A DNA stretch of 64,000 nucleotides, taken from positions 231,202-295,201 of the forward strand of contig NZ_JBBWUA010000003.1 of assembly GCF_038181555.1 (NCBI RefSeq), written 5' to 3'. Shown here in pieces: positions 51,009-60,071 of this stretch (position 1 is the stretch's first letter; each line of letters starts with the position of its first letter). This DNA comes from Desulfitobacterium sp038181555 (lineage in GTDB: Bacteria; Bacillota; Desulfitobacteriia; Desulfitobacteriales; Desulfitobacteriaceae). Below the pieces are notes generated by a model that saw nothing but the letters and a program-made list of their open reading frames with translations, searched no databases and was not told the DNA's origin. Both the position numbers and the translations under genes were made by a program.

Positions 51009-52964
51009 TTAAAAATCCTCTTTATAGACAGTCAGGGTGAAATACACCGAGGTGCCGTGCCCTTCCTCGCTTTCGATCCATATCTCACCGCCATGCTGCT
51101 CCACTATATGCTTGCAAATATATAGCCCAAGTCCGGTGCCGGTATCCTGACCAACCCCAGATTTTTCTTTTTTACTGTAGCGCTCAAAGCTATGGAGCAG
51201 GCGCTGCGCCTCCATTCCCACGCCGGTATCCGCCACACAGACCAGAATGTGAGCATTTTCCTTTTTTGCAGATATAGCGATCACGCCTTCTGTTGTGAAG
51301 CGTACTGCATTGGAAATCAAGTTGACGATGACCTGGGAAATGCGCGCAGGGTCGGCATGGACGGCGGGCAGACCGCTTTCGATGCGGATGTCCAACCGGT
51401 TCTGGTTTTTATTGAGGATGGGGTAATGGGTTTCCACGGCAGTATGGATGATTTCATCTACATAGCAACGCACCGGCTCCATAACCATACGCCCTTCCTC
51501 CATGCGGGTAACATCCAGAATTTGACCTACCATTAGGGAAAGTCGTTCCGCCTCAGAGGAGATCAGCGTCATCCTGCGGGATACCTCACCGCCATCCAAC
51601 GTATCCGGCTTCCCCGCAAGCTGCTTTGTAGTCTGCGCATAGCCGGACATCACCGTTAGTGGCGTTTTTAGTTCATGGGAGACATTGCCCAAAAACTCGG
51701 TTTTCAGCCGGTTTAGGCTTTCCAAAGCTATTTTCTCCGCTTCCAGCTTTTGCTCCGCTTCTTTGGCTTCTCCTAACACCCGGTTATTCATTTGGAAGAG
51801 AGACACCGTTTGCGCCAGTACGAACACCAGCATAGCGGCTTCAGCGACAGGCGTATTCGGCCCATCACCAAAAATATCGCTGTACATTAAAATATCAGAC
51901 ACTACGGCAAGGTAAAAAACTGCTATGCCATACATAGCAGCGCCCTGCTCCTTGCTGGGATTACGCATATTCCAGAACAGAACCGCAATCCCCGGAACAA
52001 TACACGCCACAAGCAAGAGCTGATAATATTTTAATATTGAGGTATAAAAAATCGAATCCCCAAGGAGTATACAGACACCGTAGACACAAGAACCGAGAAG
52101 AGCCGTATAGAGAATAATCCGAAAAAACCTCCCGACAGCATACTGCCCTAGGTATAGTGAAAGGAAAACGGTCACCAGCACCACACTCAAATATTCCAGC
52201 ATAAAGGATAGGTTTCCGGGGATGGCGAAATAAACCCAAGCCTGTGTTTGGAGGCATTCCCTTAATGCCATAACGATACAGGCCAGGGCGAAATACAAAG
52301 TTGCTCTTGTGCGGGAGAGGATCAGATAAATACCTAGCAGCAATACTGCTGCGCATAAAAACGCGCCCATCACGGCGACTCCCTTTATTTTCTCAAATAA
52401 ATAGGGATCAACTGTCGTTGCGCTTTTGCCTATAGTCAGCTCTGCAAGGGATGCTCCACGCTTGTCATGATAAAATTGCGCGCTGTAGAGGAGTATGTCC
52501 ATTTCACCATTTACCGCAGCTCCGTGAAAGGTAATGTTGTTTTCCCAAACCACTGTATCTTGCTTGGTGGTACCGTTTTGTCCGCTCTGGGCGGCGAGTT
52601 CACCGTTTACATAGACCCGCATGGCATGGCGACCGGATAAGGTAAAGTTCATTGCATACACGCCGTTGCTTGCCGGAACTTTTAAAATAAACCGCTGGGA
52701 GAGGTAGTCCGCTCGGATTTCTTCAAAGCGGTTTGTGCTTTCCGGTACAGCGGAATCCGCATCCCTTGGCGAAAGATAGGTATTAGGGTAGTAGCCGCTG
52801 CCGGGGCTAAGCCTGACAACAGCTTTTTCAAAATCTGGGATACCGTTCAAGTCATACACACCATTTTGCTCGGTGAGGGTGATGATTTTTTGCTTCTCTC
52901 CTGTTCGCCAGTCCAGACTGGCAAGTGCCGTCAGTACTGCCGAAGTGAGAAGCGCCGCCAGCAA
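51009..52964 (-). CDS. 7TMR-DISM-type sensor histidine kinase (start codon doubtful)
   Basis: About 651 codons from a TTG at 52964 that has no ribosome site. It has an N-terminal helix, an extracellular beta-domain (about 25-190), seven membrane helices (about 195-390), a coiled coil, and the kinase core: NVSHELKTPLTVMSGYA (phospho-His), NLISNAVRF, then GTGLGLYICKHIVEQHGGEIWIESEEGHG. Upstream, the same frame runs IKGFISKHKLLFILLAALLTS behind a perfect GGGAGG, with ATC (53001-53003) at the right spacing where ATG is expected. A point mutation of the start codon, or rare ATC initiation, is suggested. It is the likely partner of the convergent response regulator. Confidence 0.88.
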   Translation of the reverse strand: MLAALLTSAVLTALASLDWRTGEKQKIITLTEQNGVYDLNGIPDFEKAVVRLSPGSGYYPNTYLSPRDADSAVPESTNRFEEIRADYLSQRFILKVPASNGVYAMNFTLSGRHAMRVYVNGELAAQSGQNGTTKQDTVVWENNITFHGAAVNGEMDILLYSAQFYHDKRGASLAELTIGKSATTVDPYLFEKIKGVAVMGAFLCAAVLLLGIYLILSRTRATLYFALACIVMALRECLQTQAWVYFAIPGNLSFMLEYLSVVLVTVFLSLYLGQYAVGRFFRIILYTALLGSCVYGVCILLGDSIFYTSILKYYQLLLVACIVPGIAVLFWNMRNPSKEQGAAMYGIAVFYLAVVSDILMYSDIFGDGPNTPVAEAAMLVFVLAQTVSLFQMNNRVLGEAKEAEQKLEAEKIALESLNRLKTEFLGNVSHELKTPLTVMSGYAQTTKQLAGKPDTLDGGEVSRRMTLISSEAERLSLMVGQILDVTRMEEGRMVMEPVRCYVDEIIHTAVETHYPILNKNQNRLDIRIESGLPAVHADPARISQVIVNLISNAVRFTTEGVIAISAKKENAHILVCVADTGVGMEAQRLLHSFERYSKKEKSGVGQDTGTGLGLYICKHIVEQHGGEIWIESEEGHGTSVYFTLTVYKEDF

Positions 52965-53224
52965 AATAAAGAGAAGTTTATGCTTAGAAATGAACCCTTT
53001 GATAGGCGATGCCTCCCTTCTGATCGATTGCTACCTGCCGATACCTACCGCCCCTCTAAGTCTCGTTCTCCCTATCTATAGACTTATCATACACCTTGAT
53101 ACCATGACGCGCGTTCCCGTGTAGCCCTTCTTTCGTTCTTGCTGCTGATGCGCGTAAAGTTGGGCTTATGCTTAAAGAATGTAAATTTTCTAATATTATG
53201 TCATATTTTGGGCGTAATTGCTAG

Positions 53225-53260
53225 TGAAAAAAAAGACGTGAAGGCATCATCCTTTCACGC
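53225..53260 (-). terminator. Intrinsic terminator of the MerR/GyrI-like gene
   Basis: On the minus strand GCGTGAAAGG pairs with CCTTCACGTC (one mismatch) around a 6-base loop and is followed by eight T. It lies about 24 bp after the stop at 53284. The 52965-53224 stretch holds the kinase leader and nothing else recognised. Confidence 0.88.
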
Positions 53261-53283
53261 CAAGGCACATTGTTACTGCCTCC

Positions 53284-54075
53284 TTACTCGATGGGCAGCT
53301 GTATTTCTGTCAGCCATTCATTGACATCATCCTTGTTCCACACCCCATCAATGTAGCATTCACGAGCCAATCCATTTACCTTGTAACCATTCTCATTTGC
53401 ATACTTCATAATATAGGCGTAGGCCTCTCCCAGCAAGTCATAAGCTCCTTTATGATAAATGCAGATAGCTTTTGTTGTCGGCAGTGTACGAAACTTAACT
53501 CTTTCATTTTCTACTCCAGCCTTAGTAACTGCTTGCGAATACCTGGTTAGAATATTGGTTTCTTTATGCTCTCCGTCAAGATATTCACAAAATCCGTAAT
53601 CTGGTTTTGTACATTCAAGGTTAGGATTCAGCCTACGGCATTCTGTTGCCGAACCTAAAACAAGCATAGACATCTCGGAATAATCTTTAAGTACGCGCTC
53701 CTCGCTGTAAACTACACACTCGGGAATTTCTTTAACAACTGCTTGATACTTCATTTCTTTTTCCTCCGATAAATACTTTATTATGGAGAGTTGATGGGAA
53801 ATGTCGTATAGTCTTTGCTTTAGTTCTGCTTCCTTAGCCACCAATATTTCTTTTATTTGTTGTCCCTCTAGATAGGCCTTAACCTCATCCACCGAAAAAT
53901 CCAGTTGCCTGAGCGCTTTTATTGTTGCTGCCGTTTCCAACTGGGTGGTTTCATAATAACGGTACCCTGTCCACTCATCAACCTCCGTCGGTACAAGTAG
54001 TCCTTCTTTTTCATAAAAGCGTAAAGCCTTGACTGTCAACATACAAAGCTTTGAAAATTCACCAATTTTTAGCAT
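53284..54075 (-). CDS. MerR-family regulator with GyrI-like effector domain
   Basis: 263 aa. The MerR DNA-binding part (1-72) reads MLKIGEFSKLCMLTVKALRFYEKEGLLVP and GYRYYETTQLETAATIKALRQLDF. A coiled-coil linker (about 75-115) follows, then a GyrI-like ligand domain (about 118-262; VVKEIPECVVYSEERV, TLPTTKAICIYHKGAYDLLGEAYAYIMKYA, CYIDGVWNKDDVNEWLTEIQLPI). This BmrR/BltR-like architecture senses hydrophobic or cationic drugs. No efflux gene sits next to it, so its target is elsewhere. GAGGTGAGG precedes the ATG. Confidence 0.9.
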   Translation of the reverse strand: MLKIGEFSKLCMLTVKALRFYEKEGLLVPTEVDEWTGYRYYETTQLETAATIKALRQLDFSVDEVKAYLEGQQIKEILVAKEAELKQRLYDISHQLSIIKYLSEEKEMKYQAVVKEIPECVVYSEERVLKDYSEMSMLVLGSATECRRLNPNLECTKPDYGFCEYLDGEHKETNILTRYSQAVTKAGVENERVKFRTLPTTKAICIYHKGAYDLLGEAYAYIMKYANENGYKVNGLARECYIDGVWNKDDVNEWLTEIQLPIE

Positions 54076-54365
54076 TTCCTCACCTCCACATATTTATCGT
54101 AGTCTATCCCCTAAGAGGAGAGTCAAGTGTCGACCAATTAATTATTATTTCTTAAGCGTGCTCAAATGGCTTTGCTCCTACCGACATTAACCATACCATG
54201 AAAAACGAGGGCAGAAAATAGTTTTACATAGCTCAAACTGAAGAAAGCTTTCATATCATAGTATTAACAGTGCCCAGTAAAAGATAAGGCAGGGGCGAGG
54301 CCGTCGACAAATGCTGCATTTCTTCGCCCGCTCCCCACCTTCATCATTTAAACTGACACTGCTGC

Positions 54366-54605
54366 TTATCCTTGCGGCGGATCATAAAGGTCATCGGTTG
54401 TTGTGTCGATGACCTTTATATCCCTTACGCCAGTAAGGGTACCGTGGGCCGTAAGAAATATCTCGCTGGCAATCAGTGAGTTCATGACGCTCATGGCTTC
54501 AGCTAATTGGATATCCTCACGCGGCTGGGGTACGATTATCGTGAACGTTTTCCCTAGACTGGTTGTGAAGGATAGCCTTGCTGCTCTGTTCGTGGTCACA
54601 GCCAA
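54366..54605 (-). CDS. DUF2922 family protein
   Basis: 79 aa from a TTG at 54605, seven bases after AGGAGG; a GTG nine bases earlier lies inside the ribosome site. The sequence RAARLSFTTSLGKTFTIIVPQPRED and MSVMNSLIASEIF, ending IDTTTDDLYDPPQG, fits DUF2922, a family of small Firmicute proteins of unknown function, usually next to a DUF1659 gene as here. It is the last gene of the DUF3102-DUF1659-DUF2922 cassette. Its C-terminal codons also survive in the relic at 17 kb. A GC-rich hairpin (54290-54340) and about 200 bp without genes follow. Confidence 0.82.
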   Translation of the reverse strand: MAVTTNRAARLSFTTSLGKTFTIIVPQPREDIQLAEAMSVMNSLIASEIFLTAHGTLTGVRDIKVIDTTTDDLYDPPQG

Positions 54606-54644
54606 ATGAAGCACCTCCTTTCGCTCGAGTTTATACTGGTCTTA

Positions 54645-54869
54645 CTACTCGTTGATCAATTCCTCGGTTTTGCGAGTGTAGACGTCCAGGAGGGTGTACT
54701 CCGAAAGATCAAAGATGGCGTGAGCCATCTCGTAGGCAGCTTGTTCAGAAACATTGTAAACAATATTAGTCAGGGCTCGTTGCTTGGTGATCGGAGCGCC
54801 GGTGGGGCTGAGGCCGGTCTGATAAACCAAGACCAAAGCTGCACTGGACGGTGTCGCAATAACTGGCAT
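54645..54869 (-). CDS. DUF1659 family protein
   Basis: 74 aa from the ATG at 54869, behind AAAGGGGATG; a longer frame to 54920 has no site. MPVIATPSSAALVLVYQTGL, ITKQRALTNIVYNVSEQAAYEMAHAIFDLSEYTL and VYTRKTEELINE match DUF1659. It is a small soluble protein of unknown role that regularly pairs with DUF2922. It starts 83 bp after the DUF3102 gene and ends 39 bp before the DUF2922 start, consistent with one transcript. Confidence 0.82.
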   Translation of the reverse strand: MPVIATPSSAALVLVYQTGLSPTGAPITKQRALTNIVYNVSEQAAYEMAHAIFDLSEYTLLDVYTRKTEELINE

Positions 54870-54952
54870 AAAATCATCCCCTTTCGCCCAAAGTGACAGA
54901 CTCAGCTGTCCTACAATCATACTATGGCTTTGTCCAGCGAAGGGTTCCGCAA

Positions 54953-55837
54953 TTAACGCCTAATTTTTGGGGGCTTTTTGGCTGGAGGCCACTCCTTAAT
55001 CGTCTCAGCTATGGAATCAAGCAGCTTCTGAGCCCCTTTTCTTTTTTCCTCTTTCAGCTCCCCATCAAGATAAGTCAGATTGGTAAGGGCCGTAGTCAAA
55101 TCGAAGAAGGCAGTGCTGATGGTTTTACAGCAGGTGTCACAGCGTTCCACATACTTAGCGGCAGCGTTAGGGTCGATTTCCGTGGGGAGATTGTGAGTCG
55201 GTAAGTTCATATTATTATCCAAGAGGGTATTGACGAGTGAGGGATGGGCAGCAGCAGCAGGCGCTCCTTCTCGGGCCTCTTCTTGGACTTTTTCCGGATG
55301 TCCGGGAGGCTCTAGCGGGGCTTTGGCCTGTTCCTTTTTGACTTCAGAGAGAGCGCTGTCGATTATTTCCAGGCCTTTTTTAAGGACTTCATTTTCCTGA
55401 AGGGCTTGCACACTCTCCCGCTTAGCCAAGTCCCTGTCCTTCAGGGCCTGCTGCAGCTCCTCTTTCGTCATCCCGGCCACATCGTTCTGAGCAATGAATT
55501 CCTCCCGATCTCCTTCCGGTAAAGCTAAGAGGAGGACAGCTTGGGTATAAGTCAAATTTGGCACTGGTGCAAAATTTGACATACCCGACCCGTCCAGGAG
55601 GCTTGACCCATACTCTTCATAGATCTTTATCAGTCTGCAGGCAGTACTCTGAGAATAGCTTACGGACTCTTCCAGCCACTTACCCCATTCCCCATGCTTA
55701 ACCAAGCCCTTCGCTTCCTTCAGACGGCGGCCAATTTCAATGGCGCTGGCCAGCAGGATTTTTCTGGTTTGGTGGGTAACCATATTGATTTCAGCCGCGA
55801 TAACCATGGTTGTCCGTTCCGTCACTAAATCATTCAC
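54953..55837 (-). CDS. DUF3102 family protein
   Basis: 294 aa from a GTG at 55837. The N-terminal 130 residues (INMVTHQTRKILLASAIEIGRRLKEAKGLVKHGEWGKWLEESVSYSQSTACRLIKIYEEYG) match DUF3102, with a helix-turn-helix-like stretch (about 57-80). A charged coiled coil (about 130-180) follows, a Pro/Ala-rich linker, then a Cys-containing segment (ERCDTCCKTIS) and a basic tail. The layout suggests a DNA-binding protein with a partner-binding tail, but no activity is known. Upstream lies the conserved block CATATTCTGTCATGAGACG, also present in the 17-kb relic. Confidence 0.78.
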   Translation of the reverse strand: MNDLVTERTTMVIAAEINMVTHQTRKILLASAIEIGRRLKEAKGLVKHGEWGKWLEESVSYSQSTACRLIKIYEEYGSSLLDGSGMSNFAPVPNLTYTQAVLLLALPEGDREEFIAQNDVAGMTKEELQQALKDRDLAKRESVQALQENEVLKKGLEIIDSALSEVKKEQAKAPLEPPGHPEKVQEEAREGAPAAAAHPSLVNTLLDNNMNLPTHNLPTEIDPNAAAKYVERCDTCCKTISTAFFDLTTALTNLTYLDGELKEEKRKGAQKLLDSIAETIKEWPPAKKPPKIRR

Positions 55838-55890
55838 AACATTCCCCCCGGCTTTCCCTAATTCGTCTCATGACAGAATATGCCGACGGA
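55838..55890 (-). promoter_or_regulatory. Conserved leader block of the DUF3102 cassette
   Basis: From CATATTCTGTCAT (about 55869-55881) to the GTG start, 57 positions align without a gap to 16999-17055 in the relic, with about 44 identities by eye. Conservation outside coding sequence implies a promoter or leader. CATATT resembles -10 elements of sporulation sigma factors, but no -35 was fixed. Confidence 0.5.
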
Positions 55891-55892
55891 GA

Positions 55893-55976
55893 ATGGAGTG
55901 TGAGGTTATCGGATCTGCGCCTGATAACGCGGAGTTTCTAAACATCGTCAAAGAACTAAAACAGCTTCCTGAATAA
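55893..55976 (+). other. Short + strand coding fragment with its own terminator
   Basis: Twenty-seven codons ending CAPD-like: SAPDNAEFLNIVKELKQLPE, then TAA, then a hairpin (AATAGCAGG 55984-55992 with CCTGCTATT 56016-56024 and a T-rich tail). GGAGA is close to the ATG. It may be a very small gene or the 3' remnant of one lost when the DUF3102 cassette entered. No family is recognised. Confidence 0.3.
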
Positions 55977-55983
55977 ATGCCAC

Positions 55984-56024
55984 AATAGCAGGCCGAGCCG
56001 TAATTAACGACTTAACCTGCTATT
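55984..56024. terminator. Hairpin after the 55.9-kb fragment
   Basis: Nine-bp stem AATAGCAGG/CCTGCTATT with a 23-base loop and TTTTCT after it on the + strand. It would end any + strand transcript before the CWB2 gene end at 56144. Confidence 0.5.
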
Positions 56025-56143
56025 TTCTATGCTCATTCTGTTCGCTTTTTCTCTGGCTTCGGAATAGGTGTAATTGTATCTACGATGTCCTCCTACTTTA
56101 TGTTCACTTCAGTTTTTTCATCATTAGTAGCGCATGACTCTAT

Positions 56144-59100
56144 CTACTTACGAATCAATGAGGAGAGCTCTTGTTCGATCTTCTTATCCAATACCCCTTC
56201 GCCACCGAAAATAACCCCACCCACCATTTGCCTAGTTTTCAAATAGTTGATGATCTCATTGCCAATAGTATCACCGACTAAAAGGATAGGGGCATTGTAG
56301 TTTGCGGCGAACACACCACCTGCCAATGCATCAGGGAAGTTCTTACCTGTAGCAAGACATACACTTTGACCGGATAGGCTGAAGTGTTTAGCAACAGCCA
56401 AGGATGTGGCATAACGATTTTCTCCTCCCAGTCGGATAATATTGCTCGAGGTCAATCCCGTTATCTCTGCCACTTGATCGGCAACTTGTGCACTGATCAC
56501 CCCTTCACCGCCAACGATATACACTTTAATAGGATTTATTTCGGTTATCTTTTGTCTGACTGCATCACTTATTTTGTCTTTTCCCACTAAGAGAATCGGG
56601 CTATCTCCGGCTGCTGCGCTACTGCTGATGCTTAAGGCATCGGCATAGCTCCCTTCATTCACCAAAATAATGGGTCTTCCTGTGGGAACTTGTAATTGTT
56701 CAGCGATCTTTAAAGCGGTCTCACTGCGGTCCTTACCACTGATGCGTGTAATCTTCATAAATCCGGCAGCAGCGATTTGATCTTCAACTTTTTGATCAAC
56801 TGCACCTGTTCCACCAAGGATATAAACCGTGCCTGATGTGTCAAGGTTTGCTATAAGATAATTCATTATCTTTTTCTGTCCGTTCTGACTACTGTCGACC
56901 AACAGGATTGGTGCATTCAGCTTGTAAGCCAAAACGCTACCTGCTAAAGCATCCGGATAGTTCTTCGCTGTGGTTAGAACGACATTTTGGACTTTGGTGG
57001 TATTATTGGCTTTCGCTATAGCAAGCGCGGTATCCACTCGATTATCTCCTGCGAGTCTTTGCAGCCCAGTTAATGGCTTATTCATTTTAAAATCCCATTT
57101 AACGATTTCCTGTTCTACGGAAATGGTCATGCTTTTATAATCTTCATAGCCTTCTTTAGTTGCGACAAGATAATAATCGGCATTGGGAAAGACCATGAAA
57201 GCATAAAAACCTGCTTGGTCGCTGAACTGTGGATTTTTGTTATTACTTGGTTTAAAATCTTCGAGAATAGGCAAATCTACACGGGCATTGGCCGTGTTGC
57301 CATTCTGTTTGTTTCTGTCTGTGTCGGCATAGTATAAGGTGACATAAGCGCCGATAATCTTCTCACCCGTGGTCGCATCAATGATGGTGCCGTAGGGATC
57401 GATCAATGTACTGGTAAGACTTGTAACTTGTCCATTACTGCCAACCTTTACTTCGATGGTACCTATGGATATTCTTTGATTATTTCCCAGATCAAAATAT
57501 ACAGCAAACTGAGATTGCGTATTACTGGCTAGGTTGCTGATTTCGATGGTGCCATCTGTTTTCATCGTGATTATAGCATCCTTGTTGACCAACGAAGTGA
57601 ATCCAAGCTTGCTTACATCGCTAAAGGAGTTTTGCGTTCCGTCATGCTGTTTGAAAATGATGGCCTCCTGAGATTTTACCTGTACAACTGTTGTTCCATC
57701 TTCCGCTGTACTTAACTGGGCATTAATCCCCTTGACCGCAGCTCCTGTTTTACTGTCAATCACTTCCCCTGTGACAATGTTTGGAGCAGTAAATACCGGA
57801 GTCGGTGAATCTTCTCCGTCAGATCCCCCTGAATCACCAAGGTACCTCCACTGAGCATAAATGTTAGTATTGGCGTTAAATTCGGTGTCGGTGGTTACCG
57901 CCGTGCCGTCGCTGGCTGCTGTAAACCAACCACTAAAGGAATAGCCGCTGCGGGTGGGAACTGGCAGACCGGTAAGCTTGCCATCCACGCCTGTTGTCAA
58001 AGCAGACGGAGTAAGGGCGTTGCCGCCGTTGGTGTCGAGGGTGATGGCATACCTCCACTGAGCGTGTAGTGTCACACTGCTACTACCTATGACAAAGGTG
58101 TTACCGCTGCTGTAGGAAGTGCCAATCCCATTAGCTCCCGTATTCCAGCCTGCAAAAGTGTAACCTGCCTTCACCAAATTACCCGTATTGTCCAATACCG
58201 TAACACTATCCCCATTATTATAACCTGTGGCATCTGTCGGTACTGCTCCTCCTGTATTGCCGTTGCCATTATAAACAACCCCTAAACTGTTATTTAGGAT
58301 TGGCATGTTGGTGATATTATCAAGCTCTGCAGCTGTACCTAAAGCGGTTAAATTATTAGTCCCTGTTTTTGCATAATTCACTTTTATGTTCGTGTCGGTA
58401 TATGCTATATTAGCGCTTAAATTTAGCTGAATACTCGACCCTGTAGTAGCCACAGCTGTTACCACTGGGTTTGACGCTATACCACTGACCGTAAATGCCG
58501 TTGGGTCGGCCTCTCCTGCAGACAACCGGGTATTTAACAATAATTCGATACTTGTCTTACTGGTTGTTCCTGCTGTACCGATAATTTTTCCACAACCAGA
58601 GCCCAGAGTTGTAAAATAAATACATCCTGTTTGATCAATATAAGTTCCCCAAGGAAAATTGATATTTGTTGGAGTCTGAAAAGATCCAACCTTATTTCCA
58701 CTAGTATCATATTTTTCTATTATTTTTGTTCCTATAGAAACATAAAGATATCCGTCTTGCCCCAATGTCACCCATGTTGGTGTATTTAAACCTATTATAA
58801 AGTCAGTTACTGCACCCGTTGGATCAATTTTTCTGATTTTACAGCCTGAACGATCCGAAACATACAGATTATCATCGGCATCTACGGTCATTCCAATAAT
58901 TGAATTTGTACCAAGATTTATTGCAAAGTCCTCAATGTTAGAGCCATCTAGGTCCATTTTTAATATTTTTCCTGAAGTATAATTTACGGCATATAATTTG
59001 TTATGACTGTCTATAACCAGAGAAGTGAATAAGTTCATTCCCGATATTATGGGGGTTTTTGTCCCGCCTGGATCAATTCTATTGATTTTCCCACCACCAT

Positions 59101-59410
59101 GCTCTGCTATATATAAGTTGCCGGTGTTATCAAAGACCATTCCAATCGGTTGGTTTAAGCCTGTTACAACAGTTGTCTGGTTTTGCCCATTCTTATCTAC
59201 CTTAACAACCTTATTGCCGCCATACTCAGCAATATAGAGCTTGTCATCAGGACCTTCGACGACATTGACTGCCGTGTTAAGCCCACTCGATACAACATCC
59301 GTTGCATAAGAGATTGATGCCGCGCTTACCGAAACCGTGGGAACCATGAACATTATGGCAAATAACAAGATAACCACTGCCAATTTTCTAACAAATTGAT
59401 TTTGTTTCAT
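56144..59410 (-). CDS. CWB2 surface protein with NHL-type beta-propeller
   Basis: 1,088 aa with a signal peptide (residues 1-30, ending VSVSAA). The first about 290 residues are repeats such as DDKLYIAEYGGNKVVKVDKNGQ and DDNLYVSDRSGCKIRKIDPTG, an NHL/SMP-30-like propeller. A bridging domain (about 290-385), two InlB B-repeats (about 385-545) and a carboxypeptidase-regulatory-like domain (about 555-800) follow. The C-terminus has three CWB2 repeats (about 805-1088; LQRLAGDNRVDTALAIAKAN). Proteins of this plan are bound to the wall and exposed. Binding or signalling roles are plausible, but no enzyme site is seen. It is intact, unlike the CWB2 gene at 45.7-49.9 kb. Confidence 0.9.
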   Translation of the reverse strand: MKQNQFVRKLAVVILLFAIMFMVPTVSVSAASISYATDVVSSGLNTAVNVVEGPDDKLYIAEYGGNKVVKVDKNGQNQTTVVTGLNQPIGMVFDNTGNLYIAEHGGGKINRIDPGGTKTPIISGMNLFTSLVIDSHNKLYAVNYTSGKILKMDLDGSNIEDFAINLGTNSIIGMTVDADDNLYVSDRSGCKIRKIDPTGAVTDFIIGLNTPTWVTLGQDGYLYVSIGTKIIEKYDTSGNKVGSFQTPTNINFPWGTYIDQTGCIYFTTLGSGCGKIIGTAGTTSKTSIELLLNTRLSAGEADPTAFTVSGIASNPVVTAVATTGSSIQLNLSANIAYTDTNIKVNYAKTGTNNLTALGTAAELDNITNMPILNNSLGVVYNGNGNTGGAVPTDATGYNNGDSVTVLDNTGNLVKAGYTFAGWNTGANGIGTSYSSGNTFVIGSSSVTLHAQWRYAITLDTNGGNALTPSALTTGVDGKLTGLPVPTRSGYSFSGWFTAASDGTAVTTDTEFNANTNIYAQWRYLGDSGGSDGEDSPTPVFTAPNIVTGEVIDSKTGAAVKGINAQLSTAEDGTTVVQVKSQEAIIFKQHDGTQNSFSDVSKLGFTSLVNKDAIITMKTDGTIEISNLASNTQSQFAVYFDLGNNQRISIGTIEVKVGSNGQVTSLTSTLIDPYGTIIDATTGEKIIGAYVTLYYADTDRNKQNGNTANARVDLPILEDFKPSNNKNPQFSDQAGFYAFMVFPNADYYLVATKEGYEDYKSMTISVEQEIVKWDFKMNKPLTGLQRLAGDNRVDTALAIAKANNTTKVQNVVLTTAKNYPDALAGSVLAYKLNAPILLVDSSQNGQKKIMNYLIANLDTSGTVYILGGTGAVDQKVEDQIAAAGFMKITRISGKDRSETALKIAEQLQVPTGRPIILVNEGSYADALSISSSAAAGDSPILLVGKDKISDAVRQKITEINPIKVYIVGGEGVISAQVADQVAEITGLTSSNIIRLGGENRYATSLAVAKHFSLSGQSVCLATGKNFPDALAGGVFAANYNAPILLVGDTIGNEIINYLKTRQMVGGVIFGGEGVLDKKIEQELSSLIRK

Positions 59411-59647
59411 ACTCTAGTCCGCCCTTTCTTAGTTCACTGTTGATACTTCTCTCAAATCGCATGATAGCTCCATGTATTCCTTGAGTGCTCCACTAGGTTG
59501 ATTCAATTCATCCCCCTCCTTAGCGCAGGTCAGTGCTATCAAACCATAAGGTTAAAAAGCGCTAGTACTAATTACTCCGTCCTTATCCCATGACGGCATC
59601 AACTCGCTACATGCTTATGATGATGATCAATGTAAACCAGCTTACCA

Positions 59648-59896
59648 TTAATATAGCATAAGAAATTCTTCCCAAAGGTCCACGGCTTGAATTGCATCTT
59701 TTTTGTCCTGAAATGTAAGAGTCAAGAAGCAATACCCTTGGATATGAAAATTATGCCGCATCAATCTGATATCCCCTCGGTAACAGGGTATATTTCGGAA
59801 GTAGTTGCCGGTGTTGCATAGTAAATATTCCGAATCATTAAGAACTATTCGGGGAATATTGTTCTTTATTTCACAAATATAGTCACCCTGTATCAA
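59648..59896 (-). other. Doubtful open frame in the 59411-60071 stretch
   Basis: An 82-codon frame opening with TTG and lacking a ribosome site; it stays open for 14 more codons upstream without a start. The C-terminal stretch (FLTLTFQDKKDAIQAVDLWE) is protein-like, so it may be a decayed gene. The rest of the 660-bp gap shows no promoter-terminator pair or other gene I can support. Confidence 0.3.
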
Positions 59897-60071
59897 GTCC
59901 GTATTTGGCAGCCGGTACCAATTGCTTTTAGCGATCGGTCAAGTTTTGGCCAGAAGTCCGATACCTTGATATAGGCTTTAAAAGATGTCGCATTAAGGTG
60001 TACCCACCTAATTGTTACTGATAATCTTGATTTTCCACTATAATTTCTCCACTCAATGATTTAGCAAAATG

